The notes under the pieces were generated by a model, which was not told the origin of the DNA, ran no database searches, and was given only the letters and a program-made list of their open reading frames with translations. DNA of 64,000 nt. Origin: Carya illinoinensis (taxonomy: Eukaryota; Streptophyta; Magnoliopsida; Fagales; Juglandaceae). Shown here piece by piece: positions 22,661-35,543 of the stretch; the stretch's first letter is position 1, and each line of letters starts with the position of its first letter. The stretch covers positions 13,451,001 to 13,515,000 of the forward strand of contig NC_056753.1 of assembly GCF_018687715.1 (NCBI RefSeq). The letters are read 5' to 3'. The position numbers and the translations under genes were made by a program.

Positions 22661-24213
22661 GGTATTAACTTCAAATATATGATTTTTCCATGCAAGAGGA
22701 TTTTGATTAGGCCTAAGATTTGATTTTTTGGGCTAGATCCATGTTTTATTAATTTTTAGCCATATGACTCTAAGTTTGATGCTTGGATCTACTTTAGGAT
22801 ATATTTTTAAACCATGTGATGTTTTAGTTTGAAGATCTCATCTTTTTAAGCCATGTATCAAAAGATTGATCAAAACTAGTTAAGAAAAAGTTTATGTTTT
22901 TGGACCAAGTGTAGAACAGAAAACTCCAAGTATTATTTTGTGATTTTTGGTGACTTTTGTTAGATGATTTAAAGTATGGTTGATCTTAGAATGATATTAT
23001 GAATATGTTAGAAGTAAGATTTGATTTTTTTGGAATTCTTGAATATGTTTTGATTAATGTCAAAAGTTGTGATTCAAGGGTTTACTTTTTTTAAAATTTT
23101 GGGCCTTTTTATAAAAAGTTTGGTGTTGATGATTAGCTTTTTCTTAATGGATATTTTAAGTATAGTTTTTAAACTTAGGATAGGAAGATCTTTGTTGCAA
23201 CACTTTGGTTTAATCATGAGTTTTGAAGTTGGAAGAAATTGCAACAACAATAAAGAGAAATGACCTATGAATGTTTCGACCATAGTGAGTTTCCTATAGT
23301 TGTGAATTGTTTCAAATTTTTCTGAGCTGATATTTAAGTTTAAGACAAATTGTACATTAGGAATGTAAATTTTGGTAATTTTTGGAGTTAGGATGTGAAA
23401 TCCTTAAGTTAGGTATAAAATGGTAATTTTCTTACATGTAGAGGGTAGAATGGTAATTTTATTTCAACTTATATCCTTTTCACTTTTCTAATTGTTAGTA
23501 ATTAAATTTCTAACTTTTAAAATACCCTTTTACAGTTCCTCATATTTAGCACTTTATTCTCATAAAATGTGATAATCAATGTATGTTAGCTTTTAACTTA
23601 CTATAAGTTTAGTGTGTACGTGTGATGAGTAAAGAAACTAAAGTGTATGTATGTTATCATATATGTCATGTCAAGTCATGACATATTCATTTGTTAACAT
23701 AATTTATCCTGTCACAAATTATTCATCTATTATGTAAGATATTATGTCACGTATTGCTATACATTGCAAGTATGTCATATTAAGTATGTTGTCTATAACA
23801 TGTTATGTCATGTTGTGAAATGTTTCTATCTCAAGTAAGTCACGTCTCTCGAGTTACGTTCAAGTCATGTTATATTACATCAGGACTTCTGTCATTTCGT
23901 ATTCCAGTCACATTTAGTCTCGAATACAATTGTGTATTTTGAGAATAGTTAAGTTTCAGTTATCAGTTAATTTGTATTACGGCCAAAGATGATGCATACT
24001 GCCTGATATTGCGGTCAAGGCTATGTGCTACCGAGTACTAAGTAAAGGAGTATAATTTGTCATACTACAGATGGATAAATCAGTTAAGTTATATTACGGT
24101 CAAGGATAATACGCGCTACTTGGTACTGTGGTCAAGGCTATGCGTTGCCAAAAGTACTATGGTGAATGAGTATAATCTGATGTACTACAGAAGGATGATA
24201 CGTGCTGCCTGGT
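22661..24213 (+). repeat. Family-A LTR, plus copy, second segment
   Basis: Continues the plus copy after the inserted solo LTR. 22661-23870 matches the reverse complement of 20050-18780. From 23930 to 24213 it carries a different tandem array, with units of roughly 100 bp containing TATTACGGTCAAGG, GTGGTCAAGGCTATG and GAGTATAAT..TACTACAG. It is interrupted at 24213 by another solo LTR. Confidence 0.8.
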
Positions 24214-27200
24214 TGTAGCACCCGTCCTTGTGGTGGGACCTTTAGAAAATGATTTTAAGAAAGACGACGGGAATTACCATTCGTTTAAAACTTTTTCATT
24301 CCATGGCAGGATATGAAAGACTTCATATTTATAAAATAAAACGTGCCTCTTACTTTAAAGAGAGTTACAACAGAAAACATTAAACTTTATAATTAAAAGT
24401 CTTTCGTACAAAACATTGTGCCTAGGCTTCCATGCTCTTCCCCTTAGGTCGTGTCTGTCCTGACGCGTACTGCTCGTCTTGTCCCTGGGAGGGCGCACAT
24501 AGAAATTTAAATGAGTTGAAGACTCATAAGCATTACTTCATACAGTTAAATATGATAACATAGGTTTTTCAATCATGCATTCATCACTCCATACATACTA
24601 TACATAAGACATTTGTTCATTTAAAACATTTCGAGGCAGGGTTTTTTTTTTAAAGGGACCTTCTTTCTTAAAACGTTTCTTTTCTTTCATAAAACATTTC
24701 CCACGCCTCGTACCTTTATTTCTTAAAGAGTTTGAGCGTACATGCATTCTTTCTTACCATACATACATTCTTTCTTATCACTTTTCATTGGTCAATACAC
24801 ACTATTATGCCTCATGTGCGAGGGTTAGCAGTCTTCCTTTGGACCCGGACTCCTCCCGTGGCCATGGGTTGGGAATCCCTTTTCAGTTAGGGGGCAACAC
24901 TTGGTGCACTACCAGTACTACTTACCCAACATTGCAATCTGTCTGGTCCTTTGGTACCCATTCATTTTAGTTGTGGCCGTTACGTATTTTCATACATTAA
25001 AACTTTCATTCATTCAGTCCAGTCCTTTCTTTTAGTCCTTTCAGTCCTTTACATTCTTTTAGTCCATTCATTTCATTAACATCATTTAAAAGCATAGCTT
25101 AAACCTCGACGTTTAAAAGTAGTCTTCGAAATCATAAACATAAGCATCGTTTAAAAAATTAGCCCATGACATTCTTAAACATCATCTTTCATTTCATAAT
25201 TTAAAACGTCAGTTCATAGGAACATTTAAAGCCTCAGTTCATAGGGACATCTTAAAACACTTTCTTCGCGCCATTTAAAGCATTGCTTAAAGCATAAGGC
25301 ATGAGTCTCACATTTCATTTCATGAAAATACATCCAATACTTACTGCGCATACCATCCATTCACATGCATACACTTAATACTTTGGGTGCATAAAAAGGG
25401 GCTGCCAAGAAGGACCATTACATATATATACTTGAAAACTTATACTTATCATTCTTTCGTAAAACATCGTCCGTGTCATTTCGTAGAGTATTGTAAAGGA
25501 AAAGCATTTCATTTTCATTTTCTTATCATTTATTTAGAAAACTCTAGAAGAGTATGAACATAATACTTACTTGGACTTCATGTCATACCCATTTCATGCA
25601 GTCCATTCATATGCGTGTCAGATGGCAACCTACATGCATACACAACTTCAACGTCATTCTCCATCTAGTACATAAGCAACTAAACTAGAAATAGAACTAT
25701 ACTTCACTTGGAAACACTCTCCTTCTATCTCATCTCCTATGTCTTCCTTATCATGTTTCCTCTTTTTGGGACACACTTGGGTCACATTTTTCAAATTCAG
25801 AGTTCTACTTCAAAGTCTTATCCTTTAAAGTGAATCTCCATGATTCACCTTAGGGTTAAGACACTAAGACCTTCGTCTTACTCTCCTATTAACCACATTT
25901 CGATACATGACTTAGACCAACTAAGTCACGCATCCCAATCATAGATGGTACACCTGTCACTTCCTTCATGCATCCTAGCCCACACTAAATTCTCATTCCC
26001 ATCTATACATGCCACATAACTTTGAGCCAACTCTAAGGCTTAAACATCGTGTACCCATGCTAAGGACAGATTACCCATTATATATGGTAAATCTGTATGG
26101 TACACATGTCTCACTAGATGTACATGTACCTTGCCCCCTTATCACCTAAGATCAACTTATAACCCGTTGAATGTCCACTTGTATAAACAATCTCCATACT
26201 CCGATACCAACTTCTGCTCAAACCTGGTCAGTAGGACTTTCCTACTTCTTGGCCTTTTACAAGTTCATCCCAACACTTACACGACAAGACCCATTCACAC
26301 TACACCTCCGTCTCGTCGTGTAGCTCGAGGCTAATCCCAAGCTACACCATGACACCCTTCACTACGACAGGGTCACCTCACAACTAGTCTGAGACACTGT
26401 TCTATAGTTCCCGACACTACCCACATTCTACGCTTCTCAACTACACCATCCAACCTTTCGTGACACACCATCTGGTGCATCACGACTTCACCGCACGGAG
26501 TACACTCCACGTGAACTCCCTTCCATTCACACTACGCCACACACTACTATGACGTACGCCACACAGTGTGTCGCTGCACAATACGGAATACACGCCATGT
26601 GTAATCCCTTCACAACACTATGCCGCAAACTACTTTAGCACATACTTCACACCCACACTTCATAGCACAACTCACAACACTTCATAGCACACCACACAAC
26701 TACACCCAACACTTTACTACACAACAAATTCCACAATCAACCAACTAACATCTAACATAAATAACGAGGGATAGAGGGTTATACCATCATCATGATTAAC
26801 CTGTATGTTGCTCGCTACCCATCACAGTCGATGACATCGGAAGAGTTGTACATGGTGGCTAGACCGTGTACGGTGGCGGTTAGCTAGGTACAGTGGCTGT
26901 CCACTGTGTACGGTAACTGTTTGGGCTTAGGGAAGGGCTAGGGGTGGTCTTGGGAGGTTCATGGTGGACTCATGGTGGTTGGGGTGGTAGAGCACGACGA
27001 AGCATGGGTTTTCAAAGAGAATATATGGGTCTAACACAAGGGGATTTGGAGGGGGAGCTTGGTTGGTTGATGGTTAGCCATGAAGGGCTTGAGAAATGTG
27101 CGGTGGAGTTGTGGTGGCGAGGAGGAGGCGGCACGATGGCCTAGTTTTCGTAAGGGTGGAGAAACCCATGGGAGAGTGAGGGAGTGTGAGGGAGATGGAG

Positions 27201-28203
27201 GGCTTGGCTGGCATGTAGGAGCTTGGGAAGGAGCCGTGGTGGTTAGGGGAGGCTCATGACAGTGGCTGGAGGCTGTGGGTGGCAGTGTATGGCAGCATGG
27301 GTGAAGAACCTATATGGGTTTCATGTGATGGAGAGGGAAAACTACGAGGGAGGAGGAGGCCGTGGGGGAAAGGGAACTGGTGGTGGGGAGCCGGTGAAGC
27401 CGTCAGCGTCAATGGGTTGTGACGTTGGCATGGTTTGTTGCTTAGAAAGGGAGGTACGGTGGGGGAAGCATTCGGGGGGAGAGAAAGAGAGAAGGGAATG
27501 GGTTTGCCATGGGGCTTCCTGTGGCTGGGGGTGGTGCCAGAGGTTGCTAGGAGGTGGCTGGGCTGGAGAGGAGAAGATATTTGGTGAAGGGACAAGGGCT
27601 GCTGCCCGTGCGTGAGCTAAAGGAGAGGGAGGAGAGAGAGGGGAAAGAGAACAGTAAGGGAAAAAGGCTAGGGGCTTGAGTATTTAATCCAGGCCATTCA
27701 CCTTAGGATCTTCAAAATGATCTAAGGTAGAGAATTAAAACATTGATTTAACTTAAAAACACTGAGAGGAATTAAGATAAAATATTATTAAACTAAAATT
27801 TAGTTTATAAAATATAACCTTCATCATTAATTAAATGATAAAGTTTTGCTAATTAGTTTTAAGAGAATAAAACTATTTAAATAAATTTAGAGTTTTCAAC
27901 ATAATTTAAATCTCATAATATTTTTAAATGACTAAAATTATTTAATTAAAAAGATTTTCTACAACTATAATATTTTTGGATCTCTTCAAAAATATTATAA
28001 TTATCTTACTTAAAATGAAGCTTGGTCCATTAACATTGGAAATATCCAATATAAATATTTTAAGAATATTTAAAATATTCGAGGGCTTTAAAACACTGGG
28101 CTTACTTTAGAAATCTCTTGATATCTTTAAAAACATGCCATCGAGGCTTGGCCTGAAGAATGAGACTCGTGACCATAAGAGAGAGAATGAGCGGGTTATT
28201 ACA
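24214..28203 (-). mobile_element. 4-kb solo LTR, Tekay-like, minus strand
   Basis: Plus-strand ends TGTAGCACCC and GGGTTATTACA; in LTR sense TGTAATAACCCG to GGGTGCTACA. Flanks CTGGT (24209-24213) and TTGGT (28204-28208) are a target duplication with one change. Like the Tekay LTR at 4412 it has, in LTR sense, a TTAAATACTC TATA-like site, a pyrimidine tract and a C-rich region (27650 down to 26800). It also has an ATGAGT..ACTCAT stem at about 24510-24526. Frames of 113-119 codons in the C-rich region are low-complexity. No element interior is visible, so I call it a solo LTR, though nested scraps inside are possible. Confidence 0.7.
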
Positions 28204-28208
28204 TTGGT

Positions 28209-29189
28209 ACTGTGGTCAAAGTTATGCGCTGCCGAGTACTACTGTGAACTAGTATAAACTGCCGTTATGTTATGTTATGTTCACATTCATGTTATGTTTT
28301 AAGTTTATGTATTTGTCATGTTATGCTCAGGTTTATGTTATGTTCAAGTTCTCATTCATGTTATGTTATATTCACGTTTACGTCATGTTTCAAGTTCAAG
28401 TTCATATTCATATCATGTTATGTTCATATTTATGTTATGTTCAAGTTTACATTCACGTTATATTTCAAGTTCACGTTCATGTCATGTTATGTGATGTTCA
28501 CGTTCACGTTATGTTATGTTCATATTCACGTTACATTTCAAGTACATGTTTATGTCATGTTTATGCTCAAGTTCATGTTATGTTTATGTTCATGTTCATG
28601 TTATGTATGTTCACGTTCATGCTATATTTTAAGTCCATGTTATGTTTGAAGTTCACGTCCATGATATGTTGCTCGTCCATGTTATGTTTAAATTCACGTT
28701 CATATCATGTCAAGTTCAATTCACATTTCAGTTTAAGTTATGTTAGTTATGTTATTCTATATGTGAAGTTATGCTATGCTTACTTATGACTTTGATTATG
28801 CATTCATGCTTTTATTGCCATGCATGCATAATTAATCTGTGTGGAAGTTTCCTGTTAATTTATTGAGATTTATAATCAAATCTCACCGTGGTAGTTCCAA
28901 CTACCATTCCCCCAGAATAGTAGCAAATTGGAGGAGGTTGATTAGATGCCACAGACGTAACACAGAGCTTACAGCTTCTATACTTAAGTTTATTGACAGT
29001 ATTCTGGCCTCGTTAGTCGAGTTACTTAATGAACTGGCTCAATAGTGTATTTTGGTAATGTAAATATGGAGCTCGGTCTCTTATGTTTTGAGATTACAGT
29101 CTTCTGAGACCCATACTGTAATTGTGGATATTTATTTATTTAAGGATGCATGAATTATGCTTTAACTATTTGTGATATTATAAGTTTGG
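28209..29189 (+). repeat. Family-A LTR, plus copy, third segment
   Basis: Resumes the tandem array (GTGGTCAAAGTTATGCG), then the ATGTTATGTTCA minisatellite (28262-28780) and the conserved stem-loop block. After about 28920 it diverges from copy 2. The expected LTR end is not seen; the copy stops at 29189 where another LTR begins. Confidence 0.7.
28864..28906 (+). other. Stem-loop pair in family-A LTR (copy 1)
   Basis: TGAGATTT (28864-28871), 6-nt loop, AAATCTCA (28878-28885). Next, TGGTAGTT (28889-28896), CC, AACTACCA (28899-28906). Both stems are perfect and occupy the position of the 17436-17495 block on the opposite strand. Confidence 0.75.
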
Positions 29190-32012
29190 TGTGGCACCCT
29201 TAGCATCTGCTTGGGATTGGGCGGTGACTGAAATGCTGGGACATGTAATACAAGACTACACACCCCTCCCTCGTACATGACAGATAACATGCAATGCTTA
29301 TAGATATGCTAGCAGTATGCAATAAACATGCAGTGGAATACAATAAAAGGTCAAGTAATCTAAGCAATGTCGTAGGCAATTGCATAGCACATAGTATTAA
29401 AACTTAAAAACTTTTCCCAAACATTGTGACATCATCCTTAAACATAATCATCAAAATACAACGAGTTTTAATCTCCAAAAAGCACGAGACCAGTCAAAAC
29501 AAAACATGTTAAGTCTCAAAATATCAAAACATTTTCTCTTATGGGAAATGTGGTCCCAAATTCTATTTTTTTTTTCTTTTCATGAGGGTTCGTCCTTCAC
29601 TCGCTTCTCCAATGCTCGATCTTTGTCCCTATTATCGAGTCATCAAAACTCCTTAATAAATTCGAGTATCTCGGTGATCTCCCGATCTATAGCATCAAGA
29701 TGCTCTAAAATGGAGGGCTCGGGCCTACTTATGTCCCTTTTAGGCACAATCCTCTTCGGAGGAGGTGTTGTTCTCTTCTGCTTGGTCATTCGCATCGCCT
29801 TCTAATCCTATTACAACTTGTATCATTTCGGGAGGGCAATGGTAGTGGAAACTACCACAATAAGATTTCGAGAAATCTTAGAAAGTAAATACACAACATA
29901 CAATAGTTAACACAAGCATACAAGAGGTATATCATGCAATGCGTGCATGGACATGAACTTTACACATATTGAAAACTAAACTTTGACTTATGCACTGACC
30001 ACTATCATAGACTTGCAACAGAGACTTAACATTTTCAGAAAAACATCTTTAACTTTCCTTTTTCATGTTGATCTTTAACATAACTTGCCTTTTCAGAGAA
30101 TATCACAAGATTTACATCGAGTGATCCATAATATATGAGCTCTTTTACTTATTCAGAGGGTAGAAACAACACAGTTCCTATTTGCATTGTGTGCTCCTGC
30201 TAGTTACCACACTGTCACCAGTTCGTGCACCATGATGAATACGTCTTAAATAGAAACATAACTTATTAACTTGACAATATTTCGTCCGATTACATGTCTT
30301 ATGCACCCACTAGAGTTAGGCGCTACCTCGCTTCGGCATTCTTTAAAAAGAATCCATTCAAGGCAAGTCGATGGTTCTTTGTCAACCCAGGGGTTATGAC
30401 TCCTTTCTTAAGCACTCTAGAGTGGACAAAGGAGTTCCACTAGGATATTCCCCTACCCTAGCACTTGGGGTCGGGATAAAAATTTTAGACTTATTTTATT
30501 TCAAAACATTTTTTTGAAAGCACATCTCTTTTGAAAAACACTTCTCCCAAGTGCATGTAACATGAGACTTAAGATATACGTTTTTATACTTGACATATAA
30601 CAAATGAGATTCCATGCATGAAATAACCAAGCATAACATGTTCAATTTATGGTATGATAATATGGAACTCATAAAATATTAAAACACAAACATGGAACTA
30701 CAAAATCTAGCTTTGGCCAAAACTCATAGGTACAAGAACATGAAAAATCATCACTTAAACATACTTCAAACTTCAACCATACTGCTTTGAAATCAAAGCA
30801 TAGTAGAACGAAGTATGAAATCATAGTATTTGAACAAGATCCGAAACTACCAAGACATGTGATAGCCGAAACTCCAAGTTCCTCAAATTAACAACATCGT
30901 TTTCCTTAAAATTGAGACATGCAAAGGACATTCTTGCCATTTTTATCTTGAACCAAATCATATTATTCTCCATATTCATGCTCCAAATTCATGTAAATTT
31001 AAGTAAACATACAAGAAATAACAACCAAAACAATAGAAACAAACAAAAGGATTTACACAAGCATATACATGTATTAACCAAGTTGAGTTATCCACGAAAT
31101 GAAATGAAAAGCATGCTGTAATTTAAAATACAACCCATTAGAATGAGTCTCTCAAACCCTAATTCGTGTTATTGAGTGTGTGAGGGTTTCCTAGGGTTAC
31201 TAACTTTTGGCCTCTAAGGGTTTTAGTTAAGAAACCCTTTGTTTCACTTATAAATCCATACAAAACTCAAAATAGGATAAGAACTCATGATAGGGGTCAA
31301 AAATATGAAGGATGAACACCTTCCACCAATCGGCTTCATGGGTTTCTAAGAAACCCTAATTTAGTTTTTGAGAAATTGAGAAGGAAATGTGTGTGTTTCA
31401 TCATTTTGAACTCCTTTGAGATTTGGATCTCATCTTTAAGTTAGAATGATGAAGAGTGAGTGCAAGAACTAAGAGAAATTGTGTCTTACCTTGGTCTCTC
31501 TCTTGAAGGTGTGGAAACTACTTCTTGAATAAACTTCTCTTGTTTGGTTGGAGAGAAAACGTAAGAAAATGTGGGAATTTTCAAGTGAAAGTGTGAGAAT
31601 TGTTTGGAGAGGAAGAGGGCACATGAAATTTCAAAAATGGGCAAGAGGAAAAGCCCATAGGCGTGTACTCCTCTCCTGTTATACTTGGTCCCTTCATCTT
31701 CCCTCTTGTTTGCCTCCAAAACCCTAGCATGAGTGCCAAGTGGCATAGGTTTCTTCTTCTCTCTTCTCCATTGCCGAGATAGCCTCTTGGTATTCCTTCA
31801 TTGGAGTGCACTGGGAATGGGCAAGCATGGGTGGCGTGTAGATCCCCCCTTTTTGGTTGAAATCCAATTCTTTCCTTTTATGCCTTTCCTCTTCTAAAAC
31901 ATATGAATATTCTTCAAAGGGTACTTGCGCAAAATGACTTATGCCTCTTCCTTTTCCCAACAAGAAACTCTTGGCATTAGTGACAAGTGGCATAGGCGTG
32001 TGCCTTGTAAGA
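29190..32012 (-). repeat. Family-A-related LTR fragment, minus strand
   Basis: The plus-strand start TGTGGCACCCTTAGCATCTG, then TTGGGA and GCTGGGACATG, parallels the start of the solo LTR at 17017. It also carries the stem-loop block (29840-29880). In LTR sense an AAGGTAAG splice-donor-like site lies at about 31490, downstream of a promoter-like region. The far border near 32012 is set by the start of protease similarity. I could not find a matching target duplication, so it is probably truncated or chimeric. Confidence 0.55.
29840..29880 (-). other. Stem-loop pair in LTR fragment (copy 3)
   Basis: TGGTAGT (29840-29846), GGAA, ACTACCA (29851-29857). Next, TAAGATTTC (29861-29869), GA, GAAATCTTA (29872-29880). 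Relative to the other two copies the second base pair of the latter stem is A-T instead of G-C, a compensatory double change. Confidence 0.75.
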
Positions 32013-32450
32013 GATTATTGATAGAATCAAACTCAGAATTAACAAGAAAATACTTAAGGGGGTCAAAATCATGAGCTATAGAAACTCCCCTTTCTATGAG
32101 TGAGTCAATCATGTATGTCTGGTGGCTCTCGTCATCATCTTCTGGCTGTCTTGCAATATGGAAGATATTCACCTCGAGAGTCATGTTTCCAAAAGAAATC
32201 TTCATGAGCCCATTCCTGCAATTAATAAGAGCATTAGCAGTGGCAAGGAAAGGCCTACCTAAAATCACAAGAATTTTAGAAGTAGTATCAACAGCAGAGC
32301 TAGTGTCAAGGATTAGGAAATCAATAGGATAATAAAATTTATCAATTTGAATTAGAACATCCTCTACCACACCCCGGGGTACTTTGACTGAACGGCCAGC
32401 CAATTGTAATACCACAGTGGTTGGCTTGATTTCTCCCAACACCACAAATT
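32013..32450 (-). pseudogene. Athila-like protease-region fragment
   Basis: A frame read down from 32445 gives EIKPTTVVLQLAGRSVK..RGVVEDVLIQIDKFYYP, closely matching the protease-linker of the adjacent element (38575-39000 on the same strand). It includes [19 protein letters not shown]. The catalytic DLGAS segment is not included. It abuts the 3' LTR end at 32452, so it is either the older host copy into which the next element jumped or a recombination product. The frame's last 24 residues leave the homology. Confidence 0.85.
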
Positions 32451-32451
32451 T

Positions 32452-33820
32452 TGATTACGCCCAAAGAATAATGCGGTAGTTGTAGCACAGCTTTGGGGTG
32501 TCGATTCCACAGGGAGACAAATTAAAAGAAAAGAAAGAGGAAAAAGAAACTAAAGAAAAATATTAAATAAGTAATGGAGAACAAAAATTAATAATTTTAA
32601 ATGTAAATTAAAGTGAAGCAAAGTGATTAACAGAAAAAGTATTCAAATTTGACAAACAGTAGAGCGTCGGGAATCCCTTGCACAAATCTGGTATTTTAAT
32701 TATTTTTAATTCATTGGATAACTCAATTAGGAACTCAATTCCTGAAATTGCCAATCGGAAGGTATAGATTTATAAACCAGACTTAAATAAAATGTAACCC
32801 TTTGAAAAAATATTCACCACTTTTAAAAAACGTAAATTACTACCCCTATTGATAAAATCCAATGACGACAATATACTCAGGGACCGATATTGCAGCAAAA
32901 AATTAAATCAATATAGATAAATAATTGATCCAAACATAATCAAAGAACTAATCCATTCAATAGAAAAAGCATGAATGAATCCATAAACAGAATAACTTCT
33001 ATGATTATTCGGAGAAGAAAATATCAACGATGAATTGAGAATGATAAAACAAAAGAGTTTTAGCAATTGAAAATCAAATACATGAATTAAAAATAAATTA
33101 GAAATACCATCTAATGTGCAAGTTCATCCCTAACCCTACTTGAGAATTTAGTTACCCATAATTATACTGGACAACAAAAATCTCCAGAGAAAACTGAAGC
33201 AAACGGTGGCCATGGAAGTGATTTTCTCCCCTCTTCAGATCTGCCTCTTGTGCCTCTTCTTCCCCTTCATTTTGTGCTAATGATATGCTTATATAGGGTG
33301 GGAAGGAAACCCTAATGTCCTCTTAATTTCCGCATAAAAAAATCGCATAAATTTTAGGACTTAACTTGGCAGCCACGTACGGCCTTCAGGATTTCGAATT
33401 TGGAAATCTTTATTAGAGACAAAGTTATAGCCCTTTAAGATAGATTTCTAATGCATTAAGAATCGCATCAATCCAATATATGAGTAAAAAGATACAGTTA
33501 AAACACTAAAGTATGTCCAGACTGTCTCCTAGCGAATTTCGGACTTGGACTTCTTGTGGTTTCATTTTGTGATTTTTTTTTCTTTTTCTTTTCTTCCAAA
33601 TTGCTCTCAAACCCCATGAATGTCCTCCTTTGAATTTGACTGGGCTTGACTTGCTCTTTTATAAACTCTGAAATTAAACATAAAAAAACTGCTTAGGAGT
33701 ATCCCAACGTAAATAGAAATTCAATTTAAGAATACACATTAATTCCTATGATTTCTATTCACATTTTAGCATTTTAGTCCAAGAATATGGTATTTAGAGT
33801 GCACTTTCGCACACTCATCA
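32452..33820 (-). repeat. 3' LTR of Athila-like element 1
   Basis: 1369 bp. In LTR sense it starts TGATGAGTGTGCG directly after the purine tract and ends CGTAATCA. A minus-strand TATA box reads CTATATAAG (plus 33288-33296). The first 820 bp match 40647-41467. Confidence 0.85.
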
Positions 33821-33856
33821 CACCCCCCAACTTACTCATTGCTAGTCCCTAGCAAT
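33821..33856 (-). promoter_or_regulatory. 3' polypurine tract and adjacent hairpin
   Basis: In element sense: ATTGCTAG - GGA - CTAGCAAT (33856-33838, perfect 8-bp stem), GAGT, then AAGTTGGGGGGTG (33833-33821) abutting the LTR. The tract is the plus-strand primer. The hairpin recurs at the same place in the two other Athila-like elements of the window. Confidence 0.85.
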
Positions 33857-35543
33857 TTTCATGTGAAAACGACAAAAGAGATTAAAGAAAATCACACATA
33901 AAGGCCATCAAGTCACACTTTCCAAATTCACATATCAAAACAATCTAAGGAATCCAATAACCCATCAAGATCAATCCACCTATAGCAATCCACAGAGTGT
34001 GTGTGTGTTCTCCAAGCTATAATCATCTTACTACTAACCTTAACACATGCAACATCAAGAACGTCTCAAGGAAAAAGGTTCAACTCCATAACTCACGGGT
34101 ATAATAGTGTTTCGTGTAAGGGCTCTCTCTATGGAGTTGACAATGGGTGTATACACACTCTCATGAAAAATTAGGCAATTATGCACAAGCAACAAGCAAA
34201 CATTGATCTTATGATAGGAACACTAACAAATGAGACTTCCACTAGTCTTTCCAACAGCTTACTTAGGATCAGAACGGTCAACACAAAAGGTTGTAATGTG
34301 GCTAGGTTTCGGGGCTATATGAAAAAAAAGGATGAAAGGGATTCAAAAACTTCCAAGTACATACAAAGGAAATTTTATTAAATATCTCAATAGACCACAC
34401 TTCTCACTTGATGTACTCTCCAACTTTTCAGATCATCAAATAATAATGCTTTTCCTTCTTCTTCCTCTTTTTTTTTCAACAATTTGATGGACAAACACAT
34501 GCCACTTTTGTATTCTTTCCATCTCTACCAACTCTTTTTTTCTTTTTTCGGAGCTCACTCAATTGAACACTTTGCAACTTGTACTCTTCTCTTTTTTTCT
34601 GTCGTCTTCTTCTTTCTTTTTTTTCTTAATTGAAAATGATAAAATTAAAGAAAGAAAATACAAATTCCACACCTAGTATATACTTCGAAGTAAAAAGGGT
34701 AAGAAAATCTGTGTATAGGTTATACTCCAATGTGGAGAGGCATCGATGATATGGGCATATGAAAAGAAAAAGCTACATGTGTCTATTGGCTCAAAGTTTG
34801 CTACTAGGGGTCTATGATGGAAATGGATAGCTTGAAAGGTTCAAACGTTAATCCTAAGTTGACCTTCGTCATATCCCAAATATATCCACCATTGTACCAC
34901 AAACCATGTAATGATATTCTCAAAAGAAGTGCCCAATTCAACAGATCAATGAACGCTTATCACAATTTACTGCATTTGTATGCTCTCAATCCTCTCCAAA
35001 CTCACATGAATACTTAAGCAAAAGAGTTCTCTAGCTACATGTGTCAAACCAACATCTTACCACAAAACTTGGATAAGTGCATTAAGGGTTTTGTGAATGC
35101 TTCAGCAGAAATGATTATGGTGGGTTTGGTGAATTCATGAAGATGGCTATGAATGAGAATGAGTACACATGTGAAAATGATACATGTGTGATGCAAATTA
35201 AAAAAAAATTGACACATGAAAATATGCCACAGAGTTCCAACAAGCATTTTAAATACTGAATTTGCACCACCACCCCCAACTTAAATGAAACATTGTCCTC
35301 CATGTTTAAAAATCAAAATTGAATGGGGAGTAACTGAAAATGGTAGAATACACCTGATGAGTGACGAAGGTAGCTCGCTATGCACCAAAGATGGTAATCT
35401 GAAATGAGGAAATTAAATTATCCTGCAATCAAAAACAAAGAAAACAACAGTAAACAAAAAGGAAAAGAAAGAAAATAAGAAAAAACAAAAACAAAACAAA
35501 GCAAAACAAAATAAATAAAGAAAAACATACCTTGGTGGTGTGG
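33857..35543 (-). other. 3' non-coding region with internal purine tract
   Basis: No env-like or other ORF is supported. At 35307-35288 (element sense) AAACAT - GGAGGACA - ATGTTT folds into a 6-bp stem. After a few bases comes AAGTTGGGGGTGG (35282-35269), an internal copy of the purine-tract motif about 1.4 kb upstream of the real one. The region also has long pyrimidine/purine runs (34440-34640, 35440-35530). Confidence 0.6.

Noticed and set aside
27254..27615. Open frames of 113-119 codons on both strands in the 4-kb solo LTR
   Set aside because: Overlapping frames on both strands of a C-rich region; Pro/Ser-rich and Gly-rich without domain.
28272..28789. Plus-strand frames of 125 and 170 codons
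   Set aside because: Same minisatellite on the other strand; repeat artefact.
33857..35543. env-like gene in Athila-like element 1
   Set aside because: No frame long enough and no signal peptide or transmembrane pattern beyond T-rich artefacts.
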